A stretch of 64,000 nt of DNA, taken from contig NZ_FNUJ01000002.1 in NCBI RefSeq assembly GCF_900107925.1, forward strand, positions 186,001 to 250,000, in the 5' to 3' direction. The translations under genes and the position numbers were made by a program. The notes under the pieces are model-generated. The model was not told the DNA's origin. It saw nothing but the letters and a program-made list of their open reading frames with translations, and made no database searches. Positions 8,929 through 18,142 of the stretch are shown here, piece after piece (the stretch's first letter is position 1; the number at the start of each line of letters is the position of its first letter). Origin of the DNA: Amycolatopsis pretoriensis (lineage in GTDB: Bacteria > Actinomycetota > Actinomycetes > Mycobacteriales > Pseudonocardiaceae).

Positions 8929-9194
8929 GCCGGCTCCGCCACGGTCTCGCCGAGCGTCACGCGGAAGTGGAACGTCGCGGTCCGGCCGGTCGCGATCACC
9001 AGGTAGCCGTCACCGACCCGCAGGACCTTGCGCTCCTTCACCCCCGACGGGTGCACCGGCTGGTGCTCGAACGCGAGCCGCCGGGCCACCTCGTCGGCGT
9101 GGGCGCGGTCGCCGCCCGCCGGCTTCGTCTTCGTGACGTTCCAGGCGCGCGCGTCCCCGCCGCCGCGCTGCTCCTCGACGACCACCCACCACAT
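8925..9194 (-). CDS. Small tandem paralogue 1 of 3, unknown function
   Basis: The 89-residue protein starts MWWVVVEEQRGGGDARAW and contains KVLRVGDGYLVIATGRTATF. It is the first of three tandem paralogues. Its ATG lies one base after the stop of the gene at 9196-9678, placing it in the pgsA-patA-pimA operon. No homologous domain of known function was recognised. Confidence 0.78.
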   Translation of the reverse strand: MWWVVVEEQRGGGDARAWNVTKTKPAGGDRAHADEVARRLAFEHQPVHPSGVKERKVLRVGDGYLVIATGRTATFHFRVTLGETVAEPA

Positions 9195-9195
9195 G

Positions 9196-9678
9196 TCAGA
9201 CCTCCGGCTCGGCGAACTCGAAGTACTCCGGCAGCGGCGCCGTCCCGGCCAGCCGGAAGTACCGCACCTTCCGCCGCCGCCGCAGGCGCAGCGTGTCGCG
9301 GACGGCGTCGTTGTGGACGCGGCGGGCGATCACCACCCGGTGCTCGGCGTCGGTCAGCTCTTCGGCCAGCTCGGCGGGCAGGCCCGTCCGGTCGACGCGG
9401 CTCAGCTGCAGCGTCAGGTCGCCCTCTTCCGCCTCGCGGTCCGCCCGCGGCGCCGCTTCCGCGCGTTCGGCCGAGGTCCGCAGCTCGGCGTCGCCCAGCA
9501 CCACCGCGACCGCGCGGGCCACGACCGCGCGGCGGGCCAGCGCGGCGTCGAGGGCGGCCCAGCCCGCGTCCATCCGGACGTGCAGCCGGTCGAGCCGGTT
9601 CGCCGTCGCCACCAGGAAGAGCCCGCCCAGCACGACGACCAGCGCCAGCAGCGGGAGCAGCCAGCCGAGCACGCTCAC
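9196..9678 (-). CDS. Membrane-anchored coiled-coil protein downstream of pimA
   Basis: The 160-residue protein has one N-terminal helix (VLGWLLPLLALVVVLGGLFLVA). A LemA-like helical stretch follows (ANRLDRLHVRMDAGWAALDA), then a charged segment and an aromatic end (RKVRYFRLAGTAPLPEYFEF). Small membrane proteins of this kind commonly follow pimA in actinobacteria. The GTG overlaps the pimA stop as GTGA, which fixes the start. A role at the membrane beside PIM synthesis is inferred from position only. Confidence 0.8.
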   Translation of the reverse strand: MSVLGWLLPLLALVVVLGGLFLVATANRLDRLHVRMDAGWAALDAALARRAVVARAVAVVLGDAELRTSAERAEAAPRADREAEEGDLTLQLSRVDRTGLPAELAEELTDAEHRVVIARRVHNDAVRDTLRLRRRRKVRYFRLAGTAPLPEYFEFAEPEV

Positions 9679-10835
9679 CGGGCCGGCTCCCGCTCCGGCG
9701 CCGCGACGCGCCGGGGGTCGGCGGCCACGGCCGTCTCGTAGACCCGCAGCACCTGCGTCGCCACCACCGACCAGTCGAACATCGTGACGCGCTCCCCCGC
9801 CGCCGCGGCCAGCGACGCCCGGCGCGCCGGGTCGCCGAGCAGCTCGCGCAGCCCGTCCGCGAGGGCCGCGGGGTCGCCGGTTTCGACGAGCATCCCGGCG
9901 TGGCCGTCGTCGAGCACCCGCCGGAACGAGTCGAGGCCGCTGGCCAGCACCGGGGTGCCGGCCGCCATCGCCTCGGTGAGGATCATCCCGAAGCTCTCGC
10001 CGCCGGTGTTGGGCGCGCAGTAGACGTCGACGCTGCGCAGCGCCTGGGCCTTCACGACGTCGTCGGCCTGCCCGAGCAGCTCCAGGTGCGGCGCCAGCGC
10101 GGGGCCGGCGTCGCGGCGCAGCTGGTCTTCGTCCCCGCGACCGACCACGACCAGCCGCAGGTCCTCGAACTCCGGCAGGATCCGCCGCAGCGCCTCCAGC
10201 AGCACGCCCATGCCCTTGCGCGGCTCCCCGAACCGGCCGACGAACCCGACCGTGCCCCCGGCCCGCGGGTAGCCCGGCAGCGGGGTGGCCGAGGAGAAGA
10301 ACTCGACGTCGACGCCGTTGGGGATCTCCACGGCGTCGCCGCCCGCGTGCTCGACCTGGACCCGGCGGGCCAGGGCGGACACCGCGATCCGCGCGGTGAT
10401 CTTCTCCAAGAGGGGCCGCAGCACCGGCTGGAACGCCGACAGCGTGCGCGAACGCGTGGTCGCGGTGTGGAACGTCGCCACGATGGGGCCGTCGGCGATC
10501 AGCAGCGCCAGCAGCGACAGGCTCGGCGCGGCCGGCTCGTGCAGGTGCAGGACGTCGAAGTCGCCGTCGCGGATCCAGCGGCGGACGCGCGCGTAGGACA
10601 CCGGCCCGAACTGCAGCCGCGCGACCGAGCCGTTGTACGGGATGCCGAGCGCCTTGCCCGCCGGGTGCACGAACTCCGGGAGCTCGGCGTCTTCGTCGGC
10701 CGGCGCCAGGACGGACACCCGGTGACCGCGGGCGAGCAGCGCCTTCGTCAGGTCGATCACGTGCCCCTGGACCCCGCCGGGCACGTCGAACGAGTAGGGG
10801 CAGACGATCCCGATCCGCATCGGGCGCGCGGCCAC
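9675..10835 (-). CDS. pimA: Phosphatidyl-myo-inositol mannosyltransferase PimA
   Basis: PimA transfers the first mannose from GDP-mannose to the 2-position of phosphatidyl-myo-inositol on the inner leaflet, the first committed step to PIMs and related lipoglycans. The 386-residue GT4 protein shows the glycine loop CPYSFDVPGGVQGH, the acceptor-site segment LHLHEP, FHTATTRS and the donor-binding motif GESFGMILTEAMAAG with the paired glutamates of the EX7E motif. The gene lies between patA (3-base gap) and the small membrane gene (GTGA overlap), in the same order as the mycobacterial PIM operon. An ATG five codons inside is an alternative start. Confidence 0.96.
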   Translation of the reverse strand: MAARPMRIGIVCPYSFDVPGGVQGHVIDLTKALLARGHRVSVLAPADEDAELPEFVHPAGKALGIPYNGSVARLQFGPVSYARVRRWIRDGDFDVLHLHEPAAPSLSLLALLIADGPIVATFHTATTRSRTLSAFQPVLRPLLEKITARIAVSALARRVQVEHAGGDAVEIPNGVDVEFFSSATPLPGYPRAGGTVGFVGRFGEPRKGMGVLLEALRRILPEFEDLRLVVVGRGDEDQLRRDAGPALAPHLELLGQADDVVKAQALRSVDVYCAPNTGGESFGMILTEAMAAGTPVLASGLDSFRRVLDDGHAGMLVETGDPAALADGLRELLGDPARRASLAAAAGERVTMFDWSVVATQVLRVYETAVAADPRRVAAPEREPAR

Positions 10836-10838
10836 GCC

Positions 10839-11756
10839 TCAGCTCGCTTCTTCGAGGCTGACCCGCTCGCCGGCCTCGAGGTCGGCGGGCCAGAACTTCT
10901 GCAGCATGTGCCAGTCGGCCGGGTGCGCGGCGATGTCGCCGGCGAAGATGTCGGCCAGCGCCTGGGTGGCGGCCGCGACCTCGGCGCGCGCGGTGACGCG
11001 GATGCGCGGGTGCAGCCGGATCTGCCAGCCGTCCTCGGTGAACCAGCAGCCGGCCGGGATGAGCGCGGCACCGGTCGTGGCCGCCAGCCGCGCCGGGCCG
11101 CCGGGGAAGCGGGCCTGCTCGCCGAAGAACTTCACCGGGATGCCGCTGGTGGTCAGGTCGCGGTCGCCGACCAGGCAGACGGCCTTGTTCTCGCGCAACC
11201 GCTTCAGCAGCACGCGCATCGCCGAGCTGTCGCCGGTCAGCGGCACGATCTCGAAGCCGAGCGACTCGCGGTACTCGACGAACCGGCGGTAGAGCGACTC
11301 GGGCTTCAGCCGCTCGGCCACGGTCGTGAAGCCGCCGAGGTAGTCGGCGAGCCAGACGCCGGCGATGTCCCAGTTCCCGCTGTGCGGCAGCGCCATCACC
11401 GCGCCGTTGCCCTCGGCGAGCGCGGCGTCGAGGTTCTCGACGCCGGTGATGGAGGCCGCGACCTTGCCGCTGACCTCCTTCTGGTCCATCGACGGCAGCC
11501 GGAACGTCTCGTGCCAGTACCGGGCGTACGAGCGCATCGCCCGCCGCGTCAGCTCGTCCATCTCGACCTCGTCCGCCTGCGGGACGACGCGGCCGAGGTT
11601 GGCGCGCAGCTGCCGCACACCCCCGCCGTCGCGCTTCACGGCGAGGTCCGCGCCGAGGGAGAACACCGTGCCGCCGAAGCCGGGGGGCAGCCAGCCGGCC
11701 AGCTTCCACCCGGCCGCGTAGCCGAAGGCGCTCAGCCGCTCCGCCAGCGTGCTCAT
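10839..11756 (-). CDS. patA: PIM acyltransferase PatA
   Basis: PatA acylates the mannose added by PimA, using acyl-CoA at the cytoplasmic membrane face. The 305-residue LpxL/HtrB-type acyltransferase carries the catalytic HX4D motif in PHSGNWD, the ARYWHETFRLP segment near residue 80 and the closing HPADWHMLQKFW block typical of the family. Its ATG overlaps the pgsA stop as ATGA, fixing the start and indicating coupled translation. Gene order pgsA-patA-pimA makes the assignment to the PIM enzyme rather than a lipid A-type homologue secure. Confidence 0.94.
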   Translation of the reverse strand: MSTLAERLSAFGYAAGWKLAGWLPPGFGGTVFSLGADLAVKRDGGGVRQLRANLGRVVPQADEVEMDELTRRAMRSYARYWHETFRLPSMDQKEVSGKVAASITGVENLDAALAEGNGAVMALPHSGNWDIAGVWLADYLGGFTTVAERLKPESLYRRFVEYRESLGFEIVPLTGDSSAMRVLLKRLRENKAVCLVGDRDLTTSGIPVKFFGEQARFPGGPARLAATTGAALIPAGCWFTEDGWQIRLHPRIRVTARAEVAAATQALADIFAGDIAAHPADWHMLQKFWPADLEAGERVSLEEAS

Positions 11757-12379
11757 GCCGGCTGCTCCCCAGCGGCCTTCTCGCGAGCCGCCTTCGCGAC
11801 GCCGGCGAAGCGCTGCATCAGGGTGATGACCGACAGCACGGCGAGCAGCCAGAGCGTCACGTCCACGGTGTACGGGATGCCGAAGCCGTGCAGGCCGGTG
11901 CCGACGAGGGCGATGATCAGCCGCTCGGCGCGCTCGACGAGCCCGCCGTCCACCGGCAGGCCGGAGGCGTCGGCGCGGGCCTTGACGTAGGAGATGACCT
12001 GGGCGAGCACCAGGCACAGCAGGGCCGCGGCGGCGGCCGGGTGGTTGTCGTCGACGACGAAGCACCACCAGGCGATCGCGGCGAACAGGGCGCCGTCGAC
12101 CAGCCGGTCGCAGGTGGCGTCGAGCACCGCGCCGAACGGGGTGCCGTAGCCGCGGGCGCGGGCCATCGCGCCGTCGAGGAGGTCGAGCATGGCGAAGCCC
12201 CACACCGTGAAGGTGCCCCAGAGGAGGTAGCCGTTCGGGAAGAAGGCCAGGGCGCAGACGACGGCGCCGGCGGTGCCGAGCACGGTCATCGCGTTCGGGG
12301 TCAGCCCGACGCGGACCAGCGCCTGGCCGATCGGATCGGTGACGCGGGAAACGGAGGCACGCGCGAAGATATTGAGCAT
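11753..12379 (-). CDS. pgsA: Phosphatidylinositol phosphate synthase PgsA
   Basis: This 208-residue polytopic enzyme joins CDP-diacylglycerol to inositol 1-phosphate, giving PI-phosphate, the precursor of PI and PIMs. The CDP-alcohol phosphatidyltransferase signature is complete: DLLDGAMARARGYG and then GAVLDATCDR, giving the D-x2-D-G-x2-A-R-x8-G-x3-D-x3-D metal and substrate site. About six hydrophobic segments are visible. It is first in the operon pgsA-patA-pimA. The start MLNIFARASVSRVTDPIG is typical for the actinobacterial enzyme. Confidence 0.95.
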   Translation of the reverse strand: MLNIFARASVSRVTDPIGQALVRVGLTPNAMTVLGTAGAVVCALAFFPNGYLLWGTFTVWGFAMLDLLDGAMARARGYGTPFGAVLDATCDRLVDGALFAAIAWWCFVVDDNHPAAAAALLCLVLAQVISYVKARADASGLPVDGGLVERAERLIIALVGTGLHGFGIPYTVDVTLWLLAVLSVITLMQRFAGVAKAAREKAAGEQPA

Positions 12380-12468
12380 CGGTTCGTCTGAGGCACCTGG
12401 CTACGAGGGTCGGGTGGGCGATTGCAGCCTATCCACCCGCCCCGGCGAACCCGACGCGCCGCCCCGGC

Positions 12469-12999
12469 TCAGCCCGATTTCGGCAGCGCGACGACGTCGG
12501 CGCGGTACTCGCGCGCCTCTTCGGCGGCCTGCGCGGCGGCGCACTTCGGCGACAACCGCTGCCGGATCGCGGCGCTGATTTCCCCGAGCGCGGTGACCTG
12601 CTCCGGCGTCAGGGGGTCGAAAAGGCTCTCGCGGACGGCCTCGACGTGGCCGGGCGCGGCCGCTTCGAGCGCGGCGAAGCCTTCCTTGGTGAGGACGGCC
12701 CAGGCCCCGCGCTTGTCGGTCGGGCAGGCCTCGCGGCGCACCCAGCCGTTGGCTTCCAGCCGCGCGACGGCGTGCGAGAGCCGGCTTCGCGACGCCTGGC
12801 GGGCGTCGGCGAGCTCGCTCATCCGCAGCCGGCGGCCTTCGGCTTCGGAGAGCGCGACGAGGACTTCGTAATAGGTGTGCGGCATGCCCGAGTCGTGCTG
12901 CAGCTGGCCTTCGAGGTGCGCGCTGAGCATGCGGGTGGCCGCGTTGAACTCACGCCAGACGCGCTGCTCGTCGTCGCTGAGCCATCGGGTTTCGGACAT
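12469..12999 (-). CDS. MarR-family transcriptional regulator
   Basis: The 176-residue winged-helix protein has the MarR core: LRMSELADARQASRSRLSHA as HTH, then RLEANGWVRREACPTDKRGA as wing. A TATGAT hexamer lies nine bases before the ATG at 12999 with no Shine-Dalgarno sequence, so translation from a leaderless mRNA is likely. A TTGAACACTCAA palindrome at 13019-13030 sits just upstream and its GTTGAAC half-site recurs before the nitroreductase at 15773-16387, suggesting autoregulation and a shared regulon. Its position between HIT and pgsA interrupts the otherwise conserved mycobacterial order. Confidence 0.9.
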   Translation of the reverse strand: MSETRWLSDDEQRVWREFNAATRMLSAHLEGQLQHDSGMPHTYYEVLVALSEAEGRRLRMSELADARQASRSRLSHAVARLEANGWVRREACPTDKRGAWAVLTKEGFAALEAAAPGHVEAVRESLFDPLTPEQVTALGEISAAIRQRLSPKCAAAQAAEEAREYRADVVALPKSG

Positions 13000-13017
13000 A
13001 CCCCCATCATACCCTCG

Positions 13018-13030
13018 GTTGAACACTCAA
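13018..13030. promoter_or_regulatory. Candidate MarR operator (autoregulatory site)
   Basis: GTTGAACACTCAA contains the palindrome TTGA-N4-TCAA about 20 bp before the marR start and just upstream of its TATGAT -10-like element, where a bound repressor would block transcription. The GTTGAAC half-site recurs at 16438-16444. Confidence 0.5.
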
Positions 13031-13071
13031 TTAGGATTTGCCGGTTACGGCATCCGAGCGTTTCCGAATGG

Positions 13072-13614
13072 TCACCAAGCGTCGGAAAGCATGTCCCGCG
13101 TCTCGCCCAGCAATTGCGGCAGCACCTTCGTCTGGCCGATGATCGGCATGAAGTTCGCGTCGCCACCCCACCGCGGCACCAGGTGCTGGTGCAGGTGCGC
13201 CGCGATGCCCGCGCCCGCGATCACGCCCTGGTTCAGGCCGATGTTGAACCCGTGCGCGCCCGACACCGCGCGGATCACCTTCATCGCGTGCTGGGTGAAC
13301 TCCGCGACTTCGCGCGTCTCCTCGACGGTCAGCTCGGTGTAGTCCGCGACGTGCCGGTACGGGACCACCATCAGGTGCCCCGGGTTGTACGGGTACAGGT
13401 TCAGCACCGCGTACACCGTCTCGCCGCGCGCGACGATCAGGCCCGTCTTGTCGTCCAGGGACGGGATGCGGCAGAACGGGCAGCCGGTGTCCTCGTCGTT
13501 CTCCGGCTTGTCCTGGCCCTTGATGTAGGCCATCCGGTGCGGGGTCCAGAGGCGCTGGAACGCGTCCTGGACCCCGACGCCCTGCTGCTCGACGAGCTCG
13601 GGACCGTCACTCAC
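13072..13614 (-). CDS. HIT-family diadenosine tetraphosphate phosphorylase-like protein
   Basis: The 180-residue protein carries the histidine triad [10 protein letters not shown], whose central His is the nucleotidyl acceptor, and an upstream zinc-type CPFCRI motif. [17 protein letters not shown] is the usual second family block. Its mycobacterial counterpart next to thrS (Rv2613c) degrades Ap4A, a by-product of aminoacyl-tRNA synthetases, which suits coupling to ThrRS here. The GTG overlaps the thrS stop as GTGA. Confidence 0.94.
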   Translation of the reverse strand: MSDGPELVEQQGVGVQDAFQRLWTPHRMAYIKGQDKPENDEDTGCPFCRIPSLDDKTGLIVARGETVYAVLNLYPYNPGHLMVVPYRHVADYTELTVEETREVAEFTQHAMKVIRAVSGAHGFNIGLNQGVIAGAGIAAHLHQHLVPRWGGDANFMPIIGQTKVLPQLLGETRDMLSDAW

Positions 13615-15638
13615 CGAACGATCGTCTCCAGCGCGTCGGCCGACGGCGACGCGTTTTCGCGCCGCTCGACCCACGCCGCGATCGCCTCGACCGCCTTCGC
13701 CACCGGCACGCCGTTGATCTGGCCGCCGTCGCGGAAGCGGAACGACACCGCGCCCGCCTCGACGTCCTTCGCGCCGGCCAGCAGCATGAAGGGCACCTTC
13801 TGCGTGGTGTGCGTGCGGATCTTCTTCTGCATGCGGTCGTCGCTCGCGTCGACCTCCGCGCGGATCCCCTTGGCGCGCAACGCCTTCTCGACGTCCTGCA
13901 GGTACTCCACCTGGTCGGCGGTGATCGGGATGCCGACCACCTGCACCGGCGACAGCCAGGCCGGGAACGCGCCCGCGTAGTGCTCGGTCAGCACGCCGAA
14001 GAAGCGTTCGATCGAGCCGAAGAGCGCGCGGTGGATCATCACCGGCGTCTGGCGGCTGCCGTCCGGCGCTGTGTACTCGAGCTCGAACCGCTTGTTCTGG
14101 TTGAAGTCCAGCTGGATCGTCGACATCTGCCAGGTGCGGCCGATCGCGTCCTTCGCCTGCACCGAGATCTTGGGGCCGTAGAAGGCCGCGCCGCCCGGGT
14201 CCGGGACCAGCTCGAGGCCGGAGTCGACGGCGGCCTGCCGCAGCGTCTCGGTGGCCTCCTCCCACTCCCAGTCCTCGCCGATGAACTTGTCGGAGTCACC
14301 GCGGGTGGACAGCTCGAGGTAGAAGTCGGAGAGGCCGTAGTCGGCGAGCAGGTCGAGGACGAACTTGAGCAGCGACCGCAGCTCGCCCGGCATCTGCTCC
14401 TTGGTGCAGTAGATGTGCGAGTCGTCCATCGTCAGGCCGCGCACGCGGGTGAGGCCGTGCACCACGCCGGACTTCTCGTAGCGGTAGACGGTGCCGAACT
14501 CGAACAGCCGCAGCGGCAGCTCGCGGTAGGACCGCCCGCGCGAGCGGAAGATCAGGTTGTGCATCGGGCAGTTCATGGCCTTGAGGTAGTAGTTCTCCTC
14601 GTCGAACTGCACCGGCGGGAACATCGTGTCCGCGTAGTACGGCAGGTGGCCGGAGGTGTGGAACAGCTCGCCCTTGCTGATGTGCGGCGTGTTCACGAAC
14701 TCGTAGCCGGCCTCCTCGTGGCGGCGGCGCGAGTAGTTCTCCAGCTCGCGGCGGATGATGCCGCCCTTGGGGTGGAACACCGGCAGGCCGGAGCCGATCT
14801 CCTCGGGGAAGGAGAACAGGTCGAGCTCGGCGCCGAGCTTGCGGTGGTCGCGGCGCTCGGCCTCGGCGATGCGCTCGAGGTGGGCTTCCTGGGCCTCGGT
14901 GGATTCCCAGGCGGTGCCGTAGATCCGCTGCAGCTGCGGGTTCTTCTCGCTCCCCCGCCAGTACGCCGCGGCGACGCGGGTCAGCTTGAACGCCGGGATG
15001 AACTTCGTGGTCGGCACGTGCGGGCCGCGGCAGAGGTCACTCCAGACACGTTCCTTGGTGCGCGGGTCGAGGTTGTCGTAGATCGTGAGCTCGCCCTCGC
15101 CCACCTCCATGACCTCATCGGTGTCCACTTCGGACTTCAGGTCGACCAGCTCGAGCTTGAACGGCTCGTCCGCCAGTTCCTTCTTCGCCTCGTCCACGGA
15201 GTCGAATACGCGCCGTGAGAACTGCTGGGCGCCCTTCACGATCTGCTTCATGCGCTTTTCGAGCGCCTGCAGGTCTTCGGGGGTGAACGGCTTTTCGACG
15301 GCGAAGTCGTAGTAGAAACCGTCCTTCACCGGCGGGCCGATGCCGAGCTTGGCGTCCGGGAACTGCTGCTGCACGGCCTGGGCGAGCACGTGCGCGGCCG
15401 AATGCCGGATGACGCTGCGGCCGTCCTCGGTGTTCGCGGCGACCGGCTCGACCTCGGCGTCGGCCTCGGGCGCCCAGGCGAGGTCGCGTAGCTTCCCCTC
15501 GGCGTCGCGAACGACGACGATCGTGTCCTCGCCCTTGGTCGGCAGACCGGCTTCGCGGACCGCCGCGCCCGCCGTAGTGCCCGCCGGTACCACCACGCGG
15601 GAGGCGGCCACGGGGGAAACGGGGGGCGACTGCGACAC
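13611..15638 (-). CDS. thrS: Threonine-tRNA ligase
   Basis: ThrRS charges tRNA-Thr. The 675-residue protein has an N-terminal TGS domain (about 1-65), the N2 editing domain with HSAAH and CRGPH, both pairs needed for zinc-dependent hydrolysis of Ser-tRNA, and then the class II core. Motif 2 is visible at [12 protein letters not shown], the zinc ligand Cys in MNCPMHN and motif 3 near [14 protein letters not shown]. The C-terminal anticodon-binding domain starts near [11 protein letters not shown] at 15638 is chosen for GAGGAG six bases upstream. No T-box leader was found in the ~130 bp upstream. Confidence 0.97.
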   Translation of the reverse strand: MSQSPPVSPVAASRVVVPAGTTAGAAVREAGLPTKGEDTIVVVRDAEGKLRDLAWAPEADAEVEPVAANTEDGRSVIRHSAAHVLAQAVQQQFPDAKLGIGPPVKDGFYYDFAVEKPFTPEDLQALEKRMKQIVKGAQQFSRRVFDSVDEAKKELADEPFKLELVDLKSEVDTDEVMEVGEGELTIYDNLDPRTKERVWSDLCRGPHVPTTKFIPAFKLTRVAAAYWRGSEKNPQLQRIYGTAWESTEAQEAHLERIAEAERRDHRKLGAELDLFSFPEEIGSGLPVFHPKGGIIRRELENYSRRRHEEAGYEFVNTPHISKGELFHTSGHLPYYADTMFPPVQFDEENYYLKAMNCPMHNLIFRSRGRSYRELPLRLFEFGTVYRYEKSGVVHGLTRVRGLTMDDSHIYCTKEQMPGELRSLLKFVLDLLADYGLSDFYLELSTRGDSDKFIGEDWEWEEATETLRQAAVDSGLELVPDPGGAAFYGPKISVQAKDAIGRTWQMSTIQLDFNQNKRFELEYTAPDGSRQTPVMIHRALFGSIERFFGVLTEHYAGAFPAWLSPVQVVGIPITADQVEYLQDVEKALRAKGIRAEVDASDDRMQKKIRTHTTQKVPFMLLAGAKDVEAGAVSFRFRDGGQINGVPVAKAVEAIAAWVERRENASPSADALETIVR

Positions 15639-15728
15639 GATCGGCTCCTCAAGCTGGAGTGACAAAGACGACGCCGTCGATGCTAGTCGGCGGCCCGCGC
15701 GCGCCTCACGCGCGTGGCGCCGAACGCC

Positions 15729-15764
15729 GGACGGGCCGCCCCCGGTTCCGGGGACGGCCCGTCC
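15729..15764 (-). terminator. Hairpin terminator after the nitroreductase gene
   Basis: The outer arms ggacgggccg and cggcccgtcc pair perfectly over 10 bp and enclose an inner ccccgg/ccgggg stem. It lies nine bases beyond the nitroreductase stop. There is no T-tract, as is common in high-GC genomes. Confidence 0.75.
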
Positions 15765-15772
15765 GATCGAGG

Positions 15773-16387
15773 TCAGAGGGTTTCGACGACCTGCTCGAAG
15801 TCCAGCCGCGGCAGGCGGTCGAACCAGGGGTTCTCGCCCGGCTTGCCGACGTTGACGACGACCAGCGAGCGCCACTTCTTGTCCGCGAAGAACTCGTCGT
15901 CGACGCCCTGGGCGTCGAAGCCGGTCATCGGGCCGGCGGCCAGCCCGGCGGCGCGGACGCCGATGATGAAGTAGCCGACCTGCAGCAGCGAGTTCAGCTT
16001 GGAGAACTCGACGCGGCCCTGCTCGTCGGAGAAGTTGTCCTTCACCTGCGGGGCGTGTGGGAAGACCTGCGGGATGTTCTCGTGGAAGTCGACGTCCGCG
16101 GCGAGCACCACGGTCAGCGGCGCGGCTTCGGTCTTGTCCCGGTTGCCCGGGGCCATGTGCGGCAGCAGGCGGGCCTTCGCCTCGGCGGTCCGGAGCACCA
16201 GCGCCCGCAGCGGCTGGGTGTTCATCGACGTCGGGGCCCACTTGACGAGGTCGTAGATCGCGCGGACCTGCTCCTCGGTCACCGGCTCGGAGCTGAAACT
16301 GTTGGCCGTGCGCGCCTCGCGGAACAGGAGGTTCTGGACGTCCGCGGGAAGCTCGAGGGCCTCGGTCTGCTCGGCAAAGGTGGTCAT
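15773..16387 (-). CDS. Nitroreductase-family FMN protein (RutE/malonic semialdehyde reductase-like)
   Basis: The 204-residue protein matches the RutE/HadB branch of the nitroreductase family. Visible features are [20 protein letters not shown] at the N-terminus, the FMN-contacting [43 protein letters not shown] and the closing [21 protein letters not shown]. These enzymes reduce semialdehydes or quinone- and nitro-type compounds with NAD(P)H. The ATG at 16387 has GGAAGGAA eight bases upstream. The promoter region contains a GTTGAAC-N8-GTTCAAC repeat that resembles the site before the MarR gene at 12469, so induction through that MarR is plausible. Confidence 0.9.
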   Translation of the reverse strand: MTTFAEQTEALELPADVQNLLFREARTANSFSSEPVTEEQVRAIYDLVKWAPTSMNTQPLRALVLRTAEAKARLLPHMAPGNRDKTEAAPLTVVLAADVDFHENIPQVFPHAPQVKDNFSDEQGRVEFSKLNSLLQVGYFIIGVRAAGLAAGPMTGFDAQGVDDEFFADKKWRSLVVVNVGKPGENPWFDRLPRLDFEQVVETL

Positions 16388-16430
16388 GGGCGGGGTTCCT
16401 TCCATTGGGTCGGGTACCCGCTGCAACGAG

Positions 16431-16459
16431 GTTGAGCGTTGAACTATTTCGCGTTCAAC
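16431..16459. promoter_or_regulatory. Candidate MarR operator before the nitroreductase
   Basis: GTTGAAC (16438-16444) and GTTCAAC (16453-16459) form a perfect 7-bp inverted repeat with an 8-bp spacer. A further GTTGAG half-site begins at 16431. The block lies about 50 bp upstream of the start codon, and its half-site is that of the MarR promoter palindrome at 13018. Confidence 0.55.
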
Positions 16460-16553
16460 CAGTTGCCTGGATCACAAGCGGCACCGCGCCCCACGACGCG
16501 CTAGCGGCTCTCACCCGACCGGGTTACCGGCGGAACCTTCCCCCGGACGCGCA

Positions 16554-16592
16554 CACGGCCGCCGACCCCCTCCAGCGGGGTCGGCGGCCGTG
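16554..16592 (-). terminator. Hairpin terminator after the glycosylphosphotransferase gene
   Basis: A perfect 16-bp stem (cacggccgccgacccc / ggggtcggcggccgtg) surrounds a 7-base loop. It lies about 25 bp past the stop of the 16616-18142 gene on its strand. Confidence 0.8.
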
Positions 16593-16615
16593 GTGCGCAG
16601 TACGCGGGAGACGAG

Positions 16616-18142
16616 TCAGTAGGCGCCCTGCCCGCCCATCACCGCGCGGAACGTCTTCCAGAGGATGACCAGGTCGAGCGCCAGCGACCAGTCCTCGACG
16701 TAGCGCAGGTCGAGCCGGATGCTCTCCGCCCACGTCAGGTCGCTGCGGCCGCTCACCTGCCAGAGCCCGGTCAGGCCCGGCTTCACCAGCAGCCGGCGGC
16801 GGGCGTCGGGGGCGTACTGCGCCGTTTCCTCCGGCAGCGGCGGCCGCGGGCCGACGAGCGACATCTTCCCCGAGACCACGTTGAACAGCTGCGGCACTTC
16901 GTCGAGCGAATACCGGCGCAGAAAACCACCCACGCGGGTGATCCGCGGATCGCGCTTCATCTTGAAAAGCGGGCCCGCTCCCTCGTTGTCCTGCTCGAGC
17001 GTTTTCCGGATTTCGTCGGCGTTCGTGACCATGGTGCGGAACTTGAGCATCGTGAACGTGGCGCCGTCGCGGCCGACGCGGCGCTGGCGGTAGATCACCG
17101 GGCCGCCGTCGTTGAGCTTGATCGCCAGCGCGATCACCAGCAGCAGCGGGGAAAGGAGCGTCAGCAGGAACGCCGAGCCGGCGCGGTCCACGATCTCCTT
17201 CACCACGCGGCGCCCGCCGGTGAACATCGGCGCCGTGACGCGCAGCAGGGGCATCCCCAGCACGCCGGTGACGTTGAGCCGGGGCCCCGCGACCTCCATC
17301 AGCACGGGCGCCACGACCATCTCCGCGCCGGTGCCCTCCATGTCCCAGGCCAGCCGCTGCAACCGCTTCGGCGTCCAGTACTGGTCCGCGGTGATGGCCA
17401 CGACGCGGTAGCCGCCCCGGCGCACGTAGCGGGACAGTTCTTCGAGCCGCCCGACGACCGGGACGCCGTCGATCTCACCGCTGTCGCGGTCGGCGCCGTG
17501 GCCCGTGAACGTGCACGCCGCCTCGACGCGCCACCCGACGTGGACCTCGGACTTGGTGCGCGCGATGAGGTCGGCGACGGTTTGCGGGCTGCCCGCCGCC
17601 ATCACCGGCAGCAGGCAGAGTCCCTTGGCGCGCTTGCGGTGCAGCACCTGGCGCAGCAAGTACCGCTGCGGGAAGGCGACGAGCGCGATGGCCGGCACGA
17701 CGACGAAGACCCAGATCTGGACCTCGAGCGCACCGAACAACAGGCCGCCCAGCGCGACCAGGACGGCGGCGGTGATGAAGCCGCGTCCCAGCGTGCGGTA
17801 CTCCTCGGCGCCTTCGCCGAGGACGCGCGAGCTCCACGCGCGGCTGGCGGGCAGCGACACGAAGACGGCGAGGATGGTGCCGAAGGCGTGCATGTCGTGC
17901 GGGGCAACGCGATCGATGACGAACGCGCTGATCGCGATCACCAGCAGCGTGATGAACACATCGCTGCCGATGACCCAGGCTCTGTACCTCGCCTCCCAGG
18001 CCGCCGGGAGTGCTCTGGGGGACGGCGTGGCGGCCGGTTCGGCCTGCTGCTCGTCCCGCGGGGCGGGGCGGGGAATGGCCTGGAGGTCGATGTGCGGCGG
18101 TGGCTGGCTCACCGTGTACGACGGCCGCACCGACTCTTCCAT
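16616..18142 (-). CDS. Polyprenyl glycosylphosphotransferase (WbaP/CpsE type)
   Basis: The 508-residue membrane enzyme would transfer a sugar 1-phosphate from its nucleotide to undecaprenyl phosphate, starting a repeat unit of a surface polysaccharide. A Pro-rich cytoplasmic tail (about 1-50) precedes four hydrophobic helices (about 55-150). A Rossmann-like middle domain follows and then another helix (VDRAGSAFLLTLLSPLLLVI). The catalytic domain shows VIYRQRRVGRDGATFTMLKF, RRYSLDEVPQLFNVVSGKMS, LVGPRPPLPEE and KPGLTGLWQVSGRS. The ATG at 18142 has GGGAGG close upstream. It is monocistronic with its own strong terminator, so no other glycosyltransferase genes accompany it. Confidence 0.93.
   Translation of the reverse strand: MEESVRPSYTVSQPPPHIDLQAIPRPAPRDEQQAEPAATPSPRALPAAWEARYRAWVIGSDVFITLLVIAISAFVIDRVAPHDMHAFGTILAVFVSLPASRAWSSRVLGEGAEEYRTLGRGFITAAVLVALGGLLFGALEVQIWVFVVVPAIALVAFPQRYLLRQVLHRKRAKGLCLLPVMAAGSPQTVADLIARTKSEVHVGWRVEAACTFTGHGADRDSGEIDGVPVVGRLEELSRYVRRGGYRVVAITADQYWTPKRLQRLAWDMEGTGAEMVVAPVLMEVAGPRLNVTGVLGMPLLRVTAPMFTGGRRVVKEIVDRAGSAFLLTLLSPLLLVIALAIKLNDGGPVIYRQRRVGRDGATFTMLKFRTMVTNADEIRKTLEQDNEGAGPLFKMKRDPRITRVGGFLRRYSLDEVPQLFNVVSGKMSLVGPRPPLPEETAQYAPDARRRLLVKPGLTGLWQVSGRSDLTWAESIRLDLRYVEDWSLALDLVILWKTFRAVMGGQGAY

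Noticed and set aside
8511..11990. A 1,159-codon open frame on the plus strand.
   Set aside because: It runs antisense to the PIM operon and small paralogue genes. It is Arg/His/Pro-rich, shows no domain and is explained by high GC content.
15639..15772. A T-box or other leader controlling thrS.
   Set aside because: Only a short upstream region is available. It contains the nitroreductase terminator and no T-box sequence or specifier-loop structure.
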